Source: Spirogloea muscicola
Taxonomy: Eukaryota > Streptophyta > Zygnematophyceae > Spirogloeales > Spirogloeaceae
DNA length: 12,717 nt
Direction of reading: 5' to 3'
NCBI GenBank assembly: GCA_009602725.1
Contig: WELB01000054.1
Location: forward strand, 592,632 to 605,348
In this document: piece after piece, positions 1 through 6,600 of the stretch
Layout of the letters: the number at the start of each line of letters is the position of its first letter
How positions within the stretch are numbered: the first letter of the stretch is position 1
Notes under the pieces: model-generated
The model's database searches: none
Seen by the model: the letters and a program-made list of their open reading frames with translations, nothing else
What the model was told of the DNA's origin: nothing
Program-made: the position numbers and the translations under genes

Positions 1-35
1 AGCTCGGGATGGGGGGAGAGGAGAGGGCACAGCTT

Positions 36-54
36 AAACCCTAAACCCTAAACC
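36..54 (+). promoter_or_regulatory. Telo-box / short plant-type telomeric repeat upstream of TDP1
   Basis: The sequence AAACCCTAAACCCTAAACC is 2.7 units of the plant-type telomeric repeat CCCTAAA, about 100 bases before the TDP1 start codon. In land plants, AAACCCTA telo-boxes are known 5' promoter or leader elements of ribosomal, replication and repair genes. A regulatory role here is inferred from position alone. It could also be a relic of telomeric repeat insertion. It lies just after an in-frame TAA at 35-37. Confidence 0.5.
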
Positions 55-93
55 TGGAGGTGTGTCTCTTCTCAGGACCCCGCCATCGCCGCT

Positions 94-120
94 GGCGGCG
101 GCGGCGGCGGCGGCGGCGGC
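94..120 (+). repeat. (GGC)9 trinucleotide tract in the TDP1 leader
   Basis: Nine uninterrupted GGC units lie 32 bases before the first in-frame ATG of TDP1 at 152. If that ATG is used, the tract is in the 5' leader. If translation began upstream at a non-AUG codon, it would encode polyalanine. Such tracts often vary in length between strains and can form stable G-rich structures. Confidence 0.8.
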
Positions 121-151
121 GCCGCGGAGGCGGGGTTGGGGTGGTCGCAGC

Positions 152-3100
152 ATGGAGCAGGACCCGGGGGCCGCCTTGCGGGCGACCCGTGAGGCAGCGG
201 CTGCTGCGCTCCCAGCGCCGGCCGAGGAGCTCCGCGACGAGGCCGACGGCGGCGTGCGCAAGAGGCGCAGGCTGGCCGCCGCGGAAGAGGCGCTCCGCCA
301 TCAGGCGACGGCGACTCCACGCGGCGGACGCGGCGGCAGCGACGGCGGCAATGGCGGCGGCGGCGGCGGCGGCGGCACGATGACTTGGCTCACTGATTCA
401 GAGGACGTCCAGTTGCCGTGGGCCCGCAAGGGAGGCGCGGCGGCGACGGCGGCCGCCGCCGCTGCCGACGCTGCCGCGGCCATCACAGCGGACTGCCGAG
501 GTGCCTCGGCAGCAGACGACACTGCGGCGGCACTGGCGCAGGTTTTGGCCGAGGAGGTCAGGAGAGCCGCCGAGCAGTCACGTCAGATCGAGGAGGACGC
601 GGCGCTGGCGCTCGCTCTGCAGGTACCCTCCGACGCTACAGACGCTGCCGTCAGCGCGTCTCCCGTCAAACCCACTGCCCAAGAGGGTTCTGATGAACGT
701 TACCCACAACTCACAAGTGGAGCAGCACTGAAGGGGGCTCCCACAGTCACGGCCTTAGCCTTAGGCTGCACTGGAGCTCTCTGCCGACTGACTGTGCCTA
801 GAGCTTCCTAGCTAGGACCACTGTGGGCATTCGTTGATGGCCACGACTGAACAAAGGGTGCCGCAGGCTGCAGATGCAGAGGAGCTGGCTGAGCAGTCGA
901 GGCCCTGGCGAGACGCGCCTGGTGTGGGGGTTGAAGGGGACAGCAAGGAATTGCGAGAATCTGCCTCCATGTCCGACCAGTGTAACCAGGAGCGGGGGAG
1001 AGGAGCATCGGTGGCGGTGCAAACCCCCGCACCTTCCGCCTGCTTCGCGTCGAGGGCCTCCCCGAGTGGGCCAATGATGGTTGCGTGGGCATCACTGACG
1101 TCATCCAGGTACAGTGCATTGGGTACGTCAGATCTTTGGAGTAGGTATCTCTAGTCAGTGCAGTGCTTCACCGTGCATCTGATGCTGGTTCTTTGGTTAT
1201 TTTCTTGATGGACTTCGTAAGTTCCACTCACAAGACTAGGAGTTTACGTTCATGATGGCTGTTGAGGACATGTGGTCACAGGTAACAACCCAGTGAGTTG
1301 GTTGCCCTTGTCACAGGGGGACATCCAGTGGGCCGTGCTGTCCAACTACATGGTCGACCTTAAATGGCTTCTCCCTGGTAACCATCACTGCCACTCTTCC
1401 CTTCTTTCGTTCCTCCCCTCTCCTCCTGCTGCTTTCATGAGCTCTTCTTATGTCAGCATCTTGATGTTGGTCTCTGGCCTCTGAAGCAGCATACTTGCTG
1501 CTGCAGCCTGCCCACTTCTGCGGCGGATAAGGCGGGTTGTCATGGTGCACGGGGAGGACAAATCCCTTCCACGTCTCCAGGTGGTTCTGCCAGCCTCTTT
1601 GACTAAGCAAGTGAAGCTGACGTGCTACTGAACATCCTCTTGACTCCTCACAGGGGTTCAAAATTGTCCTGCTGCCACGGTCGCATGGTAGCACTCTTGT
1701 AGCACAGCCTGCTGTGGCAGCTGACTTGACATGTTCGCTGTCGCACTCTTGTTGCTGCCACCTGAGACAACCTTAAGCACTTATGCTTACCATTGCATTG
1801 CAAGCAGCAGAAGAGAGTGTACTGCATGCCAGCACGATGACACTGGGATGAATAGAAGGATTGCTGAAGTCCTGGGTATAGAAGGATTGCTGAAGTCCTG
1901 GGTTACCTTGTTTGTCAGCCAGACCGCCAGGCAATATTGATTGTTTCATCCCATTGCCTTCATGCAGGCTGAGAAGCCCCAGAACTGGGTTCTGTACAAA
2001 CCACCGCTGCGCATCCCCTGGGGCACACACCACAGCAAGGCCATGCTCCTGGTGTATCCGCAAGGGGTTCGCATTGTGGTGCACACCGCCAACCTCATTG
2101 AGGTGGACTGGTCCTACAAGTCTCAGGGCCTTTGGATGCAGGACTTCCCATGCAAAATGCAAGGTTGTGAAAGGCAGACATCTGTCTTTGAGGACGACCT
2201 CCTCGACTATCTGACAGCTTTGGAGGTACTTCATGCAGCAGCCCAAACAGATGCAAAGAGCTCATGTGCCTGAGCGCTTGCCATACACTGCTGTATGTTT
2301 CAGCAGGAGTGATATACCTACAGTCCTGCTGGCACTTGCATGAGCGAGGTGCTCGCGCTGTTCTCTTCATGCAGTGGCCCGGGTGCCTTGTTCCAGCAGC
2401 TGATGGTGATGGAGGCGATGTCAAAGTTGATATGAGTTTCTTCCGCCGCTTTGATTACTCTGGTGCCACTGTGAGGCTGGTGGGGTCGGTTCCTGGGTAC
2501 CACCAGGGGAGCAACCTTGCCAAGTGGGGCCACATGAAGCTGAGGAACATTTTGCAGCAAGAGACATGCTTTCCCTCGGTTTTTCGAGGGTCGCCTCTCG
2601 TTTATCAGGTTGGTGTTGCAGACCAAGTCACCATTGGCATTGGCATCGTTATGAGGTGCTGCTAGTAGACATTCTTGCCCCAGCAAGTGGGTATCATTAA
2701 CCTTTGAATAGCTCACAGATGAGAGTCAATGCACGTTACAAAGTTATAGTAGATGCTTGATTCTGCATAGTCCGAATAATAGGTCAGCAGGATACTTCAG
2801 CACACAGGGTTGTCATGAGCTGGTTGCACTGCTGGTTGCATCGATCTCAAAGATATACTGAGTAGAGTCTGCTTCTTGTCAAGCTTGACAAGAAGCGGAA
2901 TGTCCCAATATGATCAGCACGGCATCACAAGTAGCTGCAATTAGATGAGGGCCTGACAGGCTGAGTCTCCGATTTTAGTGTAGTTCTCGTCTCTGGGCTC
3001 GCTGGATGAGAAGTGGATGGAGGAGTTTCTCATCTCTGTCAGCTCCGGAAGTTGCTCAAGCGGCTGCCCACTAGGAGTTGCTCGAGATGTCCGTTGCATC

Positions 3101-4312
3101 TGGCCTACTGTTGAAGACATAAGGTGGTCTCTTGAGGTATGTGCACACACTCATGCTGGTGATGATGCCACAGCTATTTGCTGATTGGGACGGACACATG
3201 CAAGACATCATCTGGCTGTGCTTTCTTGTTGTTGTGATGCAAGACATCGAGGACAACTCCTTATTCGAGCTGTTTATCATCTTGGGTCTTGGTTGTAGGG
3301 CTATGCTGCGGGAGGTTGCGTTCCTGGCCCAGAGAAAAATGTAGAGAAGGCCTTCTTGACCAAGTACTGGTGCAGATGGCAGGCAGATGACTCAGGAAGA
3401 GCGCGCGCTATGCCCCACATCAAGACCTTCGTCAGATACAGCGGGAGCAGGCTTGCATGGGTGCTACTCACCTCTTCCAATCTTAGCAAGGCCGCTTGGG
3501 GCGCGCTGCAGAAGAACAACAAGCAGCTCATGGTGCGGTCCTATGAGGTGATCGGAGTTTCTCCCTATTTCTTATTTCTATGTGGTTCTTTGTTGCTATT
3601 GTTGGGGTCTGCAGCTGTCCAATTTGATGGGTGTCACTGTGGCAGGCAGCTACTGATACAGGACTTAACTCAAGGGGAAGATCGGCTGCATGCGCTGCTT
3701 CACACAACAGATTTTGTAGTGTATGACCAGACCTACCATGTGTACTGCAGCTGGGCGTTCTCTTTCTGCCATCACTGCTGGCTAAAGCTCGCTCAAGGAG
3801 GTCGACATATGCTTACAATCCAGATGCTGTCCCTGGGTTGAGCTTCCCAGTCGAGAGCAGCAGTGGGGTGCAGGATGTTGACACTGCTGCATCTGTGGAT
3901 GTGGAGTTGCGAGCAAGAGACTGGAAGACAGATCGTGCAGGAGGAGGTAGCCATGAGATTGTGATCCCGCTCCCATACGCCCTTCCTCCTGCAACGTACT
4001 CCACAAATGGTGAGCACAGGCTACTTCTAAGAGCTGTCCTTGCTGGTGCAGATCACGTCAGTGCTCAGTGAAAGGCCGCTGCTTGTCAGCTTCCGCGCTC
4101 TTTGAACCTAGATCTCTTTTGGCAATAATTGGCGTAGACAAGCATATTCTTTATCCTAGTTTGACTTGCTCACTTAGTAACAGCGGATCAAGGCAAAGCA
4201 TCTCAAACTCGTGGAGTGCTATACAGATAAACCTTGGGCTTGGGACAGAGTGTATCGTGCACCTGACGTTCACGGGCGACTATGGCCACGTTCCCTTAAT
4301 CTGTATAAATAG
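152..4312 (+). CDS. TDP1: Tyrosyl-DNA phosphodiesterase 1, ten exons
   Basis: TDP1 cleaves the phosphotyrosyl bond left when topoisomerase I is trapped on DNA 3' ends, and acts in the nucleus. Exons: 152-622, 1001-1108, 1317-1377, 1507-1580, 1968-2225, 2375-2608, 2984-3136, 3299-3547, 3751-4009, 4227-4312, giving 650 codons plus stop. All introns are GT-AG and phases match at every junction. The N-terminal 157 residues are low complexity, rich in Ala and Gly, with a basic RKRRR nuclear signal near residue 36 and an acidic, Ala/Leu-rich UIM-like helix (EEDAALALALQ) at its end. The first HxK motif is THHSKAMLL, His260 and Lys262, with Asn280 in VHTANLI. The second is MPHIKTF, His493 and Lys495, with Asn514 in TSSNLSKAAWGAL. 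SVPGYHQGSNLAKWGHMKLR and a C-terminal PWAWDR...GRLWPR also match the family. Length is close to the usual ~600 residues. The start is the first in-frame ATG after the TAA at 35. The exon 2 start at 1001 is the weakest junction: the frame is closed upstream by TAA at 983, and the acceptor is poor. Confidence 0.93.
353..376 (+). repeat. (GGC)8 tract encoding polyglycine in TDP1 exon 1
   Basis: Eight GGC units in frame encode Gly8 between an SDGGN segment and TMTWL in the TDP1 N-terminal region. The surrounding region is also rich in GCN alanine codons. This disordered segment is not part of the phosphodiesterase fold and is likely to vary in length. Confidence 0.8.
1852..1903 (+). repeat. Perfect 26-bp tandem duplication in TDP1 intron 4
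   Basis: Two identical 26-base units (1852-1877 and 1878-1903), each beginning ATAGAAGGATTGC, sit about 65 bases upstream of the exon 5 acceptor. Identity is complete, suggesting a recent slippage or duplication event. No function is evident. Confidence 0.9.
2871..2896. repeat. Perfect 26-bp palindrome in TDP1 intron 6
   Basis: The sequence GCTTCTTGTCAAG is followed immediately by its exact reverse complement, with a HindIII-type AAGCTT at the centre and no spacer. As DNA it can form a cruciform. In the pre-mRNA it would form a 13-bp stem, less a few bases for the loop. It lies 88 bases before the exon 7 acceptor. Symmetry ends exactly at both edges. Confidence 0.9.
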
Positions 4313-5079
4313 TGATCAGCCTGCCACATTAGACCTTATGTTTTAGTTGGTGAAGTACGCTACACCACAAATCCTTCTTCTTGCAAATGCTGTCAAGGTA
4401 TGCCCTTTCCACATTTGCTCCTTGAGCAGTGGCTGTGAAAGTAGATGTACCTCTTAGATCGTAATAGCAATTTCCTTGACAATAGAACGCGGTGGGTTGC
4501 CAAAAGTTGATCAAAAGTTTTGCCCGCGACTTGGATGGTAGACCTTGCTTCGCTGCATGTACGACAAACGGACATAGGGTTAAAACTCATACATTTCTTG
4601 ACCAGACGTTGGAGGAAGGACTAGGCTGTAGTAGGAGATAACAAATACCTCCAGGGAGACGTGCCATACCCTGCATCTTCTGATCAGATGACGCATTGTT
4701 GAGCCCATCCGCGAATCTAGCCTGTGAGAGCTGTCTCACATAAGTAGTAGCCATCCTTGTCATGTCATGTGAGGCTGGCAAGAAACAGGACCACAGCAAG
4801 TAGGAGCTTGTTCTCCTTGTCGCAGTGGCCATCCTATGGCACCTACCGCTCTGAGAGCATTTGCAAAGAGTGGCGTCAATGATTCACTTATTGAGCAAGG
4901 TTGAACTCTGTCCCCCTTTGGGGCTTGGGCTATCGTTCCAGACTGAATCATTTGACTTGGTGGGAGATACTTCGCTCCATACAGAAACAACTTCCTCGTA
5001 GACTTGAATTCAGCCGAGGTGAAACCCCCACTCCTTTAGGCTTTCTCTGGGCCTGTTCCGTCCATCCTCTTGCCCTCTT

Positions 5080-5106
5080 GTGCTGGGCGCACACTAAGCC
5101 AGGCCA
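5080..5106 (+). repeat. 27-bp direct repeat, copy 1
   Basis: This copy (GTGCTGGGCGCACACTAAGC...) matches 5332-5358 at 23 of 27 positions, in the same orientation, about 252 bases apart. All four differences are transitions. It could be a trace of an old repeat or transposable element. Confidence 0.6.
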
Positions 5107-5166
5107 GCTACACACCCTCGAGCTTACAACGTCCTGATAAGTGTTCGGCATGGTGGCCAGTCGCCA

Positions 5167-5197
5167 GTAGCCCTCCACTATTGTGGTGGATGGCTAC
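5167..5197. repeat. Hairpin with 12-bp arms
   Basis: GTAGCCCTCCAC at 5167-5178 pairs with GTGGATGGCTAC at 5186-5197, with 11 of 12 matches and a 7-base loop. It lies between the two copies of the 27-bp direct repeat. No terminator or RNA gene identity can be assigned. Confidence 0.6.
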
Positions 5198-5331
5198 TAC
5201 TGCGTGGCCCAGCTGGAAGACGCCCGCTGTAGTCGGGCCCGTAGCATGGGGCATGTAGTGTCCCGCACGAATTGGTTGCTTAGTCCAGAATGCTTGGCTT
5301 GCAGCTTTTCCAGGGTCTAGCACACATCATC

Positions 5332-5358
5332 GTGCTAGGCGCGCACTAGGCCAGACCA
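5332..5358 (+). repeat. 27-bp direct repeat, copy 2
   Basis: The second copy (GTGCTAGGCGCGCACTAGGC...) of the repeat at 5080-5106, differing only by four transitions. It lies about 140 bases upstream of a TATA-like box. Confidence 0.6.
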
Positions 5359-5495
5359 CTGGCTTGCGTCATGATGCTCTGCGCCCTGAGTAGTTGGTCA
5401 CATATGTATGTGCTTACTCGTGGGACTACAGTCCCCCTCAGCTGTGCATATCGTTCTGTTACCTTAGTGCCTTCTTTAGGTTCACAGCCCTGAGA

Positions 5496-5502
5496 TATAA
5501 AA
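5496..5502 (+). promoter_or_regulatory. TATA-like box with CT-rich downstream segment
   Basis: TATAAAA followed by GGG, then a CT-rich stretch containing a repeated CTGATTCTT at 5507-5525. This resembles a core promoter with an initiator region. The ELIP ATG is 1.1 kb downstream, so this is either a distal start with a long leader, a promoter inside a degenerate transposable element, or chance. Confidence 0.35.
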
Positions 5503-5596
5503 GGGCTGATTCTTCTGATTCTTCTTTGCTCTTCTCACAATCAGTGTACTGGCTTGGTTTGCCCTCCCTTTCGTGTCATGCGCACCAAGCCCTTCC

Positions 5597-5688
5597 GAGA
5601 GAAGTGAACTCTTCCAAGGGGGGCGAGGGCTGTGGAAAGCCAGCCCGAAAGAATTTGACAGGGTCCGAAGGGGCCGAAAAGCGAAGCG
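5597..5688 (-). repeat. Hairpin-repeat family, copy 1 (inverted orientation)
   Basis: On the minus strand this reads like 5965-6065, forming an imperfect inverted repeat of about 90 bases separated by about 280 bases. Its core hairpin at 5627-5646 has stem GGGCTG/CAGCCC and an 8-base loop that, on the minus strand, is GCTTTCCA. One indel of about 12 bases separates the two long copies. Confidence 0.6.
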
Positions 5689-5704
5689 CCTTCCCTCTGG
5701 CTTT

Positions 5705-5750
5705 GTTCGTTCTTTTGACTGGGCTGGCCTCTCACAGCCCAGGCCGACTT
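5705..5750 (+). repeat. Hairpin-repeat family, copy 2 (short)
   Basis: The middle copy retains only the core. CTGGGCTG at 5719-5726 and CAGCCCAG at 5735-5742 form a perfect 8-bp stem around the loop GCCTCTCA, preceded by a pyrimidine-rich TTCGTTCTTTTGAC as in the other copies. Confidence 0.55.
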
Positions 5751-5964
5751 CAGTGCCGGTGGCTCGTTAGCCCAAGTTTACCGCATGCAACCATCGGTTT
5801 CCCTTCAGCGGTCCATGGCCCACGCCTTGCACCTGCGTGCTGGCCGTGCTCTCGTGCAGCCTCTGGCTCTCGTCAGGGGAAATCTTTTCCGGCAGCCAGT
5901 CTATCGGATTTGAGGTTCCTCACTCGTACTTATTGAGTGGTTCATCCTACACTTAGTTCTGAGA

Positions 5965-6065
5965 TAGCGCTTCTGGCCCCTTCGCAGTTTGGCCCATCCG
6001 AACATTGTCAATCCTTTTCGTGCTGGCTTCTCACAGCCCTTGCCCCCATTGCGAGAGCCACTTCG
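5965..6065 (+). repeat. Hairpin-repeat family, copy 3
   Basis: The plus-strand copy matching the reverse complement of 5597-5688. Its core is GCTG/CAGC around the loop GCTTCTCA at 6022-6037, followed by a shared C-rich CCTTGCCCCC. The stem is shorter than in the other copies. Confidence 0.6.
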
Positions 6066-6192
6066 CACGGCCACCGCCCTCTCCTGGAAGCGTCTTCCTT
6101 CTTCTCTCTCCCCAGTGGGAGTGCCACTTCTTCTGGCCGGCGCAACCTGCGGCGATGGAAGGACGGGGGGCCACGTCGAAGAGCAGCCGTGG

Positions 6193-6198
6193 CACGTG
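6193..6198. promoter_or_regulatory. G-box (CACGTG), distal
   Basis: A perfect palindromic G-box in the context GGCACGTGAACACG, 403 bases upstream of the ELIP start codon. In plants, HY5-type bZIP and PIF-type bHLH factors bind CACGTG, and ELIP genes are known light- and UV-responsive HY5 targets. Regulation of this gene through the site is inferred. Confidence 0.5.
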
Positions 6199-6233
6199 AA
6201 CACGTATGGCAGCAGCCTCGCAGTGCGTCCTTT

Positions 6234-6239
6234 CACGTG
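6234..6239. promoter_or_regulatory. G-box (CACGTGGC, ABRE-like), proximal
   Basis: A second perfect CACGTG, in the extended CACGTGGC form typical of high-affinity bZIP/ABRE sites, 41 bases downstream of the first. The spacing is about four helical turns, so both sites would face the same side of the DNA. Confidence 0.55.
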
Positions 6240-6600
6240 GCAGTACATCATAGCCAGCTGGGCCGGCAGGCCCCCAAGTGCCAACGGCCTCGACGCTCGT
6301 GGCCGGCGCGACGGTCCGGCAGCGGCCAATAGGTGTCACGCCCTCCCACCTTGTTGGAGAGCGCGAGGAGGTGCCGTCTGGCAGACGCTGAACTTGGACA
6401 CGCCCTCCCGTTTGAGACGAGGCTGCATCTCAGCCGCCCGCTGGGGGTGGTTGCGGGACGGCCGTGATGCCGTCGGGATGTCCGGAGAAAGTGCATACAG
6501 TTACCGGGCAGCTGAGGTTTGCCGTTAGAATCCTCCCCCTGCCTCCCTCGCTGCTCCAGCTGCCCCAGCGCCACCGCGCCCGCCGCCTGCACCAAGCGCC

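Larger units (their letters stand above)
4313..5400. other. Intergenic DNA downstream of TDP1, no gene recognised
   Basis: This contains the presumed TDP1 3' UTR and intergenic sequence. No AATAAA signal is obvious. All six frames are short and broken. The longest, minus-strand 4587-4832, could not be assigned to a family. No tRNA-like B box was found. The structured elements at 5080-5358 and the hairpin at 5167-5197 are listed separately. Confidence 0.6.

Noticed and set aside
60-383. Arg-rich open frame overlapping TDP1 exon 1
   Set aside because: It is the out-of-frame reading of the GGC repeats (poly-Arg), overlapping a well-supported exon.
623-811. Extension of TDP1 exon 1 in frame to a stop at 811
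   Set aside because: A good CAG/GTACC donor at 622 and resumption of conserved TDP1 sequence at about 1001 favour an intron. The extension resembles nothing in the family.
1096-1103. CRE-type palindrome TGACGTCA
   Set aside because: It lies within TDP1 exon 2 and encodes part of the conserved ITDVIQ segment, so codon constraint explains it.
3548-3750. Open reading through TDP1 intron 8 with a hydrophobic LLLLLGSAAV stretch
   Set aside because: The conserved ELGVLFLPS junction is restored by splicing 3547 to 3751. The intron is 203 bases and would shift the frame if retained.
4587-4832. Minus-strand 81-residue open frame downstream of TDP1
   Set aside because: Some protein-like look, but no family recognised, no matching partner exon and no promoter, so it is not reported as a gene.
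5394-5936. 180-residue plus-strand open frame
   Set aside because: Its composition is Ser/Pro/Leu/Arg-skewed, with no recognisable domain. It runs through the hairpin repeats, and a frame in the inverted copy gives a similar peptide only because the DNA is repeated.
5989-6528. 179-residue plus-strand open frame upstream of ELIP
   Set aside because: It covers repeat DNA and the G-box region, has no conserved motif and ends just before the ELIP leader. Likely a GC-rich chance frame.
4313-6600. Search for tRNA, rRNA or CRISPR-like arrays in the long intergenic region
   Set aside because: No tRNA B-box-like GGTTCGANTCC, no rRNA-like segment and no regular spacer-repeat pattern were seen on either strand.
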